A stretch of 6,499 bases of DNA, taken from assembly GCA_027080245.1 (NCBI GenBank), contig JALWSN010000259.1, forward strand, positions 1-6,499, written 5' to 3'. Shown in pieces: positions 1-5,584 of this stretch. Source of the stretch: Ignavibacteriales bacterium (GTDB taxonomy: Bacteria > Bacteroidota > Ignavibacteria > Ignavibacteriales > Melioribacteraceae). The position numbers and the translations under genes were made by a program. The first letter of the stretch is position 1, and each line of letters starts with the position of its first letter. The notes below the pieces were generated by a model that made no database searches, was not told the DNA's origin, and saw nothing but the letters and a program-made list of their open reading frames with translations.

Positions 1-2
1 GT

Positions 3-104
3 AAAAAGGGACTGGGCGTGGTTTCCCTTGGAAGCAAAATGATTGATCCGCCTGTTGTAAAGCGAGCCTTAAGAACTTTGGAATTGAGTAAAAAATCATA
101 TTAA
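3..104 (+). CDS. citE: Citrate lyase beta subunit (CitE-like), C-terminal tail only
   Basis: Partial gene: only the last 33 codons are present, read in frame 3 from the left edge to TAA at 102-104. The visible peptide contains GVVSLGSKMIDPPVVKRA, which fits the conserved C-terminal end of the CitE/HpcH aldolase family, where a G-K-M-I-D-x-P-V-V-x-R-A pattern is usual; here the residue before Lys is Ser instead of Gly. CitE is the citryl-ACP lyase subunit, which splits citryl-ACP into oxaloacetate and acetyl-ACP in the cytoplasm. The catalytic barrel lies outside the window. The call leans on the gene directly downstream, citF, 19 bases away, which matches the usual citE-citF order. An isolated CitE-like paralogue (malyl-CoA or citramalyl-CoA lyase type) would have a similar tail, but the citF neighbour makes true CitE more likely. 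Confidence 0.82.
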   Translation, partial: KKGLGVVSLGSKMIDPPVVKRALRTLELSKKSY

Positions 105-123
105 AATTTCTAGGATTTTAAAA

Positions 124-1683
124 ATGAAAATGCTTACAAATGCTGTTGGAAGAAAAATACCCCAAGAGGTAAACGGACAAAAACAAACTCCGTTCCTTGG
201 AATAGGAAAGTTAAGACCCTCCGGAAGAAAGGCTGGCGCCCCAATTAGAACTTGCGCTGATTACCCCCCCGACGGAAATAAAGTTGTAAAAAATTTAAGA
301 ACAGCTTTGGAAAAAGCTGGCTTGAAAGACGGCATGACAATTTCCACTCATCATCATCTGAGGAACGGCGACGCCCTGACCAACATGCTGTTCGACACAA
401 TAAAATCAATGGGAATTAAAAATATTCGCTGGTTCCCTTCGGCATCGTTCCCCGTTCACGAACATTTAATTAAATACTTAAAAGACGGAACAATTCACCA
501 CATCGAAGGCTCGATGAACGGACCGCTGGGAAGATTTGTTTCGGAAGGCAATATGAAAGGCGTAGGCATTTTGCGCAGCCACGGCGGGCGCTATCAAGCT
601 ATTCAAGACGGAGAGGTTCACATCGATATTGCCGTAATAGCGGCGCCTACGGCCGACACATTTGGCAACGCCACCGGAGACAGAGGTCCCTCGGCTTGCG
701 GGCTTTTGGGCTTCGCCCTTGCGGATTCCATTTACGCCGATAATGTAATTGTAGCAACCGACAATCTTGTCCCGTTTCCTTGCGTGCCTTGGCAAATTCA
801 GGGCAACAACGTTGATTACGTTGTTGAAGTTCCTTCATTAGGCGACCCTTCCAAAATAATTTCCGGAACTACAAAAGTAACGCGTAGCCCCGACAGGCTG
901 TTAATAGCTCAATACATCGCTGAATTTGTTGAGGCTGCCGGATTTATTAAGGACGGCTTTTCTTTCCAGGCGGGAGCAGGGGGAATCAACCTTGCTTTTC
1001 TTCAATATCTAAAGGAGAAAATGAAGGCCAAAGGCGTGAAAGCCCGATTTGTAAGGGGTGGCAGCACCAAGTATCTTGTGGAAATGCTGGAAGAAGGTCT
1101 TACCGATTACATCCTCGACGGGCAAACATTTGATTTGGAAGGCGTTCGCTCGATGCGGGAAAATTTTAACCACATCAATACTAGCCCTTTCACAAGTTAC
1201 AATTACCACGGTAAAGGCAATTTTGCTTCGATGATTGATTTCGTCGTTCTCGGCGCCACGGAAGTGGATTTGAATTTCAACGCTAACGTCGTTACCCACT
1301 CGGATGGATATTTGCTTCATGGCATTGGCGGCTGGCAAAATTGTTTAACATCCAAATGCACAATACTGGCGCTGCCTTCTTTCAGGGACAGGATTCCTGT
1401 AATTGTTGACGAAGTTACCACGCTTGTGGGTCCGGGAGAATTAATCGACGTAATAATTACCGAGCGCGGAATTGCAATAAATCCCAACAGAAAAGATTTG
1501 CTTAGAGCCGTAAAAGGCTCCGGCTTGCCAATTAAAAAAATCGAACAGTTGTTTGAAGAAGTAAATCAAATTTGCGGCGGCAAACCCGCGAAACCCCTAT
1601 TAAATAGAGACAAAGTAGTAGCGGTCATTAAATGGGTGGACGGAACGGTAATAGATTCGGTCTATCAGGTTGAGAAAGAGTAA
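124..1683 (+). CDS. citF: Citrate lyase alpha subunit (citrate:ACP transferase)
   Basis: Complete 519-residue CitF, close to the usual length of about 510. CitF exchanges the acetyl group on the acyl-carrier subunit CitD for citrate, giving citryl-ACP, which CitE then cleaves; the net reaction is citrate to acetate plus oxaloacetate. Family landmarks run the whole length: GAPIRTCADYPP near residues 39-50, DGMTISTHHHLRNGD at about 69-83, the SHGGR segment near 152-156, DIAVIAAPTADTFGNATG at about 168-185, and a C-terminal GIAINPNRKDLL. No frameshift or gap is visible. The ATG is preceded by AGGA at about 113-116, a usable ribosome-binding site, and Lys-Met-Leu at residues 2-4 is an ordinary start. 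It follows the citE tail by 19 bases, so the two are probably co-transcribed. No citG, citX or citC follows; the next gene is on the opposite strand. Identity is very secure; the physiological direction (citrate fermentation or another role) is not shown by the sequence. Confidence 0.97.
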   Translation: MKMLTNAVGRKIPQEVNGQKQTPFLGIGKLRPSGRKAGAPIRTCADYPPDGNKVVKNLRTALEKAGLKDGMTISTHHHLRNGDALTNMLFDTIKSMGIKNIRWFPSASFPVHEHLIKYLKDGTIHHIEGSMNGPLGRFVSEGNMKGVGILRSHGGRYQAIQDGEVHIDIAVIAAPTADTFGNATGDRGPSACGLLGFALADSIYADNVIVATDNLVPFPCVPWQIQGNNVDYVVEVPSLGDPSKIISGTTKVTRSPDRLLIAQYIAEFVEAAGFIKDGFSFQAGAGGINLAFLQYLKEKMKAKGVKARFVRGGSTKYLVEMLEEGLTDYILDGQTFDLEGVRSMRENFNHINTSPFTSYNYHGKGNFASMIDFVVLGATEVDLNFNANVVTHSDGYLLHGIGGWQNCLTSKCTILALPSFRDRIPVIVDEVTTLVGPGELIDVIITERGIAINPNRKDLLRAVKGSGLPIKKIEQLFEEVNQICGGKPAKPLLNRDKVVAVIKWVDGTVIDSVYQVEKE

Positions 1684-1801
1684 CAAGGTTTAATAAATTT
1701 TATAAATTAGTTTTAAAACACCTAATAATATCTTTTACATTGTAACTAACAAGCACTAGTAAATTTTTAGAAATGGCTCATAAATATCTTTAAAAACAGA
1801 A
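1684..1801. other. Convergent intergenic spacer without clear terminator
   Basis: This 118-base AT-rich gap separates the ends of two converging genes, citF on plus and the HEPN gene on minus. I looked for a GC-rich hairpin with a T-run on either strand and found none; only short A/T self-complementary patches occur around 1690-1715. Termination here is either factor-dependent or by weak A/T hairpins. Confidence 0.5.
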
Positions 1802-2200
1802 TCATTTCCTTAAAATTGAAATAATTTTATCGTAAACAAATTCAGCTAATCGATAAAAATTTATTGCTTTTTCAACCGATGGTATTCCCTCTGGAATTAA
1901 CCCAACATCTGTTGGATATCTTGAATCAAGATAAACATCATTTATTTGAGCCAAAATATCTTCGTCTATTCCTTCAATTATTACACCTATTTCTTGAATC
2001 ATTCCTAATAATTTTTCTAAGTCATGAGTTTTAGGTATTCTAAAATTATTTTCTTCAAGAATAGCTTTAAAAGATTTTTCTATTGCTTGATGTGAATGAA
2101 AAGCAACGCTTTGACTTAAAGAATCATCTTCTAATAATTTTTCTGCCGAAAGCAAATCGATTTCAGCATGCTTTAACCAATTGCTAACTTGCCGCTTCAT
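1802..2200 (-). CDS. HEPN-domain protein, probable toxin of a HEPN/MNT pair
   Basis: A 132-residue mainly helical protein of the HEPN family. It carries the family segment FHSHQAIEKSFKAIL at about residues 34-48 and R54-IPKT-H59-D-L, an RX4H motif; in many HEPN proteins this Arg/His pair forms the ribonuclease site. HEPN proteins next to an MNT nucleotidyltransferase commonly act as toxins whose activity is blocked by the partner; that role is inferred here. I chose the ATG at 2200 over an in-frame ATG at 2221 because an AAAGG lies 6 bases before it and the reading frame then overlaps the upstream MNT gene by only 17 bases, suggesting translational coupling. The longer form would add seven residues. 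The family's known AMPylation target Tyr, two residues after the motif His in RX4HXY proteins, is absent: Leu is there. It could alternatively be a non-toxic substrate-binding partner of the MNT protein. Confidence 0.85.
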   Translation of the reverse strand: MKRQVSNWLKHAEIDLLSAEKLLEDDSLSQSVAFHSHQAIEKSFKAILEENNFRIPKTHDLEKLLGMIQEIGVIIEGIDEDILAQINDVYLDSRYPTDVGLIPEGIPSVEKAINFYRLAEFVYDKIISILRK

Positions 2201-2531
2201 AAAGGACCTTTCCGCTTTCAATTATTTCTTTTGAAAAAGAACTATTACTCTTTAAAAATTCCTCATATTCAGGTATTGTAAATACTAATAAATCAATCGG
2301 AATTTTTTTATTGATGCTTCTAATAATTTTCCTAACGGATAATTTCAACTCCAATTTTTCGTCGTAAGTTCTTGGTATTCTATTACTGTTCAAAACAACC
2401 AACAAATCCAAATCGCTATCTTCGCTAGACTTTCCATGCGAATAGGAACCAAACAAAATTATTAATTTTGGATTTACTTTCTTCAACAAGGACAAAATCT
2501 GAGGCAAATATTTTTCTTTTAAATTTTTCAT
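2184..2531 (-). CDS. MNT-type minimal nucleotidyltransferase, probable antitoxin
   Basis: A 115-residue single-domain nucleotidyltransferase of the pol-beta superfamily. The active-site signature is intact: G28-S29, ten residues, then D40-L-D42, with a third acidic residue D80 in IPIDLLVF. These carboxylates bind the metal ions that support nucleotidyl transfer, so the enzyme is predicted to be active. In characterised HEPN/MNT modules the MNT protein neutralises the HEPN toxin by adding AMP to it; applying that to this pair is inference. The gene is upstream of the HEPN gene on the minus strand, with a 17-base overlap. The ATG at 2531 is preceded by an AGG about ten bases away, a weak but plausible binding site. 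The protein is as short as expected for minimal MNT proteins and lacks the extra domains of aminoglycoside nucleotidyltransferases, so antibiotic modification is unlikely. Confidence 0.88.
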   Translation of the reverse strand: MKNLKEKYLPQILSLLKKVNPKLIILFGSYSHGKSSEDSDLDLLVVLNSNRIPRTYDEKLELKLSVRKIIRSINKKIPIDLLVFTIPEYEEFLKSNSSFSKEIIESGKVLYEAAS

Positions 2532-2780
2532 TAAATTCCGACCTATTATTAAATTATTTACTTAGGTAATTTCAGCAACTAAAACTATCATTCAAATATT
2601 TAATTTATTACAAACAGTGTTAAATTAAAAATTAAATAGATTAATTTAAAAGCGTAAATCCTACGAGCCTTCACCAAATTTAGCGCATTGACATAGTTAA
2701 GAATAGATAAAATTTTTTGTAAGTTACGTTTGTTATTTATTGAATTATTGCAATTGGATTTTCAATTAATATTTAAAAAT
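2532..2780. other. Divergent AT-rich intergenic region
   Basis: This 249-base spacer lies between the divergent MNT gene and the small membrane-protein gene and must hold the promoters of both. I see an A/T-only inverted repeat (arms 2620-2628 and 2641-2649, 9 bp, 12-base loop), a TTGACA at 2688-2693 with only a poorly spaced TAAAAT 14 bases on, and TACGTTTG at 2725-2732, which fits the Bacteroidota -7 pattern TAnnTTTG but lacks a matching -33 box. None is strong enough to call a promoter. No protein-like open frame or RNA gene is evident. Confidence 0.5.
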
Positions 2781-3092
2781 ATGAAAACTAATCAAATAGA
2801 AAGATTAACCAAAAAAGTCAGAACGACCGGAACAATATTATTGATACTAACAATTCTTTCCCTCACGTGGTTTTTCATTGATTATCTGGCGCTGAAAAAA
2901 ATTTGGCTAACAGCAAACTCAGGAGACGGTTTTGAATGGCTAATGGTCATTCTAAGCGCGGTTCCATTTGGTTTAATGATTATTTTTTCTTTTGCGTTCG
3001 TCTTTTTTGTATTCAGATTATCCCGGAAAATAAAGGCGGAGACAAATAAGCTCGAAAAGGAAACGGGCGAAGAATCGAAGGATAAGGATTAA
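2781..3092 (+). CDS. Small two-helix membrane protein of unknown function
   Basis: I do not recognise the family. The 103-residue protein has a basic N-terminus (KKVR at 11-14), a hydrophobic helix at about 17-38, a short polar loop with GDGFEW (48-53), a second helix at about 54-78, and a highly charged C-terminal tail (RLSRKIK, then a Glu/Lys-rich end). By the positive-inside rule both ends should be cytoplasmic, giving a membrane hairpin. I chose ATG 2781; an in-frame TTG at 2730 would add 17 residues but has no better binding site, and the ATG itself has no clear Shine-Dalgarno. The gene ends 3 bases before the patatin-like gene, whose ribosome-binding site lies in the last codons here, so the two are almost certainly one transcript. 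A role as membrane anchor or partner for the patatin is a guess from position alone. Confidence 0.75.
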   Translation: MKTNQIERLTKKVRTTGTILLILTILSLTWFFIDYLALKKIWLTANSGDGFEWLMVILSAVPFGLMIIFSFAFVFFVFRLSRKIKAETNKLEKETGEESKDKD

Positions 3093-3095
3093 AAA

Positions 3096-3920
3096 ATGAA
3101 AAAAATCGGATTAGCGCTTGGCGCCGGCGGTGCAAGAGGATTAGCGCACATTTGCTTCCTGGAAGTTTTTGAAGAGCTTGGGATAAAGCCGGCAATAATT
3201 GGGGGCTCGAGCATTGGTGCCGTTATTGGCGCTGTTTACGCTGCCGGGCTTTCAGCCTCGGAGATTCGTCAGGGCGTCGACGACGTTATTTTTGCCAAAC
3301 CTAAAAAATTCTGGGAACTCCACAAGCGTTCGGAATTCCTTAACATGATGAGTTTTATTGACCCACAAATTAAAAACGGCGGAATTATTAAGGGCGAAAA
3401 ATTCATTAATTTCTTAGGCGAAAAAATTGGCGTTAAAAATTTTGAAGATTTAAAATTGCCATTAAAAATTATTGCAACAGATTTAATAAATAATCAACCG
3501 GTAATTTTCGACAAAGGGGAATTGCTCCCGGCAATAAGAGCAAGCTATTCAATACCGGGATTATTCTCTCCTATTAAATTCAAAGGTAAAACTTTGGTGG
3601 ATGCGGGACTCTCCAACCCCTTGCCCTACGACGTTATTGCGAGCGAATGTGATTACGTGGTGGCAATCGATGTTTCGGCAAATAAAACAAAATATGTTAA
3701 CTTCGAGCCATCCGCGTTGGAAGTAATATTTGCAGGCTTTACAATGATGCAGCGCTCAATTATTCGGGAAAAGATGAATTACTTAAAACCTGATATTTAC
3801 ATTGATACCGATATTAAAGACGTTCGCGTGCATGAGTTCAGAAAAGCCCATTATATTTACGAACAAGTGAAGCCGTTGAAAAATAAATTAAAAAAAGAGA
3901 TCGAACAAATTCTTAATTAA
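3096..3920 (+). CDS. Patatin-like phospholipase, RssA/NTE type
   Basis: A 274-residue, single-domain patatin-family serine hydrolase, the family that cleaves acyl chains from lipids. The oxyanion-hole loop is GAGGARG at residues 9-15, the nucleophile elbow G37-S-S39-I-G41 supplies Ser39, and D169 in VDAGLSNPLP is the second member of the Ser-Asp dyad. All catalytic parts are therefore present; the usual Asp-Gly-Gly/Ala reads Asp-Ala-Gly here. No signal peptide or membrane helix is visible, so the protein is probably cytoplasmic, possibly membrane-associated. Length and motif spacing resemble the short RssA/YchK-like bacterial proteins, not ExoU-type effectors or the outer-membrane PlpD type. 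ATG 3096 is well placed after AAGGA at about 3084-3088. It follows the two-helix membrane protein by 3 bases. Substrate cannot be read from the sequence. Confidence 0.93.
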   Translation: MKKIGLALGAGGARGLAHICFLEVFEELGIKPAIIGGSSIGAVIGAVYAAGLSASEIRQGVDDVIFAKPKKFWELHKRSEFLNMMSFIDPQIKNGGIIKGEKFINFLGEKIGVKNFEDLKLPLKIIATDLINNQPVIFDKGELLPAIRASYSIPGLFSPIKFKGKTLVDAGLSNPLPYDVIASECDYVVAIDVSANKTKYVNFEPSALEVIFAGFTMMQRSIIREKMNYLKPDIYIDTDIKDVRVHEFRKAHYIYEQVKPLKNKLKKEIEQILN

Positions 3921-3988
3921 TCGCCAAGCTTTCCTCCTTCTTTTGATTATTTTTCATTCCTCAGGTTTCAATTTCAACCTTACTTTTT

Positions 3989-3996
3989 TATATTTG
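3989..3996 (+). promoter_or_regulatory. Possible Bacteroidota-type -7 element upstream of POT gene
   Basis: TATATTTG matches the TAnnTTTG pattern of the primary sigma factor promoters of Bacteroidota. A TTTC at 3966-3969, 19 bases upstream, could be an imperfect -33 TTTG. The position in the 122-base gap between the patatin and POT genes would give a leader of about 40 bases. The match is short and the region is T-rich, so chance is a real alternative, and the lineage itself is inferred. Confidence 0.35.
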
Positions 3997-4042
3997 TCGT
4001 TCGTTTTAGAATTAAGTTACGCTCAACAAATAAGGAGAGAAA

Positions 4043-5545
4043 ATGTTCAAAAACCACCCACGGGGTCTTATTGTATTATTCTTTACCGAAATGTGGGAAC
4101 GTTTTGGTTTCTACACAATGCTTGCAATTTTTGTTCTGTATCTTCAGGAAAATTTCGGTTGGGACACCGCTACCGTAACCAATATTTACGGTATTTTCTT
4201 AGCCGCGGTTTATTTCACGCCAATAGTAGGCGGCTGGATTGCAGATAATATTTTAGGCTACAGTAAGACCATTATCAGCGGCGCAATAGTAATGGCGGCA
4301 GGCTATTCTTTAATGGCGGTGCCCACAAAAGCTCCGGCTTTATTATTTACCGCATTAGCAATTATTGCTATTGGCAATGGTTTATTTAAAGCAAATATTT
4401 CAGTTTTAGTCGGCAATCTTTATTCTCACAAAAACGGTTCGTTAAAAGACGCCGGCTTTAATATTTTTTACATGGGAATTAATATCGGCGCATTCTACGC
4501 TCCTCAGGCGGCAAAGGCAATTAAGGATTTCATGATGAGCCACTACCATCTTACATTAGCCGAAGGTTACAACGCCGGCTTTGCGGTAGCGGCTATTGGA
4601 ATGCTCTTCTCGATTTTTATTTTCACAATGTTCAGGAAGTATTACAAAGACGCTGATTTTACTTCCAAGCATCAATTGAACGAAGAAAAAGATTTGGTTT
4701 TAACCCCAAAGCAAGAGAAAGAAAGAGTAATAGCGTTGTTGACGGTGTTTGCCATTGTTATTTTCTTCTGGATGTCATTCATGCAAAATGGCGCAGCCCT
4801 TACTTTATTTGCAAAGAACTACACAGTCACTCATGTGAGCAAATTCACCTATTTATTTTTCGACGTCTTAGGCTTGCACGCAATTTTATTTATTCTTCTT
4901 GGCGGAGGAGTTTTGTTCAAACCCGGTTCGTCGAGTAAAGCAAGGTTAATTGCCGGATTATTCTTTGCTGTGGGAATAATTTTAGCGATAATAAAAATCA
5001 ATTCTTTTGGCGGCAACAACGAAATTGCTCCCGAACAATTCCAATCTTTTAATCCCATGTTCATTGTGTTGTTAACCCCAATAATAGTAGGCTTTTTTGC
5101 TTTCCTTAATCGTAAAGGCAAAGAGCCGTCGTCGCCGGGGAAAATTGGCTTTGGAATGTTGATTTCAGCCATTGCATTTTCAATAATGATTGCAGCCTCT
5201 GTTGGCTTGCCCGCCGTTCACTCTCTTGGAGGAAGCGGTTCCCCAATTAGAGTCTCGCCCTACTGGTTGATGTCAACTTATTTTACTCTTACGATTGCCG
5301 AACTTTTCTTAAGCCCGATGGGATTGTCTTTTGTCTCTAAAGTCGCTCCCCCTAAAATGAAAGGCTTAATGATGGGAGGCTGGTTTGCCGCCACGGCAAT
5401 TGGCAATTACCTTTCCGGCTTTGTCGGCAGGTTTTACCAAAACTGGGAACTGTGGCAATTTTTCCTGATGTTAGTGGTAGCCTCGTTAATTTCGGCGTTG
5501 TTAATTGTTTTCTTCCTGAAAAGATTGAAAGAAGCGACAACTTAA
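4043..5545 (+). CDS. POT/PTR-family proton-coupled oligopeptide transporter
   Basis: A complete 500-residue inner-membrane transporter of the major facilitator superfamily, POT (PTR2) branch, which imports di- and tripeptides with protons. The first-helix signature is E16-M-W-E19-R20-F21 followed by Y24; GNGLFKANIS (111-120) carries the conserved K116, FYMGINIGAF (142-151) is the second PTR signature, and E420 in the late IAELFLSP helix is retained. About 12-14 hydrophobic helices alternate with short loops, with a charged cytoplasmic stretch near 198-228. The acidic residue usual in the helix-7 'EQ' motif is replaced: here it reads FWMSF-M247-QNG. The ATG is preceded by AAGGAG six bases upstream, an excellent binding site. 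It sits 122 bases after the patatin gene and ends at a terminator, so it is probably its own transcription unit. Exact substrate is unproven; related proteins also carry nitrate or amino-acid conjugates in other organisms. Confidence 0.95.
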   Translation: MFKNHPRGLIVLFFTEMWERFGFYTMLAIFVLYLQENFGWDTATVTNIYGIFLAAVYFTPIVGGWIADNILGYSKTIISGAIVMAAGYSLMAVPTKAPALLFTALAIIAIGNGLFKANISVLVGNLYSHKNGSLKDAGFNIFYMGINIGAFYAPQAAKAIKDFMMSHYHLTLAEGYNAGFAVAAIGMLFSIFIFTMFRKYYKDADFTSKHQLNEEKDLVLTPKQEKERVIALLTVFAIVIFFWMSFMQNGAALTLFAKNYTVTHVSKFTYLFFDVLGLHAILFILLGGGVLFKPGSSSKARLIAGLFFAVGIILAIIKINSFGGNNEIAPEQFQSFNPMFIVLLTPIIVGFFAFLNRKGKEPSSPGKIGFGMLISAIAFSIMIAASVGLPAVHSLGGSGSPIRVSPYWLMSTYFTLTIAELFLSPMGLSFVSKVAPPKMKGLMMGGWFAATAIGNYLSGFVGRFYQNWELWQFFLMLVVASLISALLIVFFLKRLKEATT

Positions 5546-5550
5546 TAAAT

Positions 5551-5581
5551 AAAGGCGTCCGTAAGGATGCCTTTTTCTTTT
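5551..5581 (+). terminator. Rho-independent terminator after POT gene
   Basis: A 10-bp hairpin with arms 5551-5560 and 5565-5574, one G-T pair, a GTAA tetraloop and a following T-rich run with one C (5575-5581). It begins 5 bases after the POT stop codon. It reaches almost to the start codon of the next gene, at 5585. Confidence 0.9.
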
Positions 5582-5584
5582 AAG

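Noticed and set aside
478..838. Two minus-strand open frames inside citF
   Set aside because: They are antisense to a fully conserved citF, rich in Arg and Cys in a way typical of shadow frames, and have no recognisable motif.
1009..1338. Minus-strand open frame of 109 codons inside citF
   Set aside because: Antisense to conserved CitF segments; no family resemblance and no sensible neighbour.
2201..2221. Longer HEPN start at the ATG at 2221
   Set aside because: The ATG at 2200 has a well-spaced AAAGG just upstream and reduces the overlap with MNT from 38 to 17 bases.
2688..2713. TTGACA followed by TAAAAT as a sigma-70 promoter
   Set aside because: The spacer is only 14 bases, too short for a normal -35/-10 pair, and the inferred lineage may use a different consensus.
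2730..2780. TTG start extending the small membrane protein by 17 residues
   Set aside because: No ribosome-binding site precedes it. The ATG at 2781 gives a typical basic N-terminus before the first helix.
3943..4248. Plus-strand open frame of 101 codons with a hydrophobic N-terminus
   Set aside because: Most of it overlaps the POT gene in another frame. That gene has strong family motifs and a better ribosome-binding site; the remainder is just intergenic DNA.
4849..5540. Minus-strand open frames inside the POT gene
   Set aside because: They mirror transmembrane codons of the transporter and have no protein-family features of their own.
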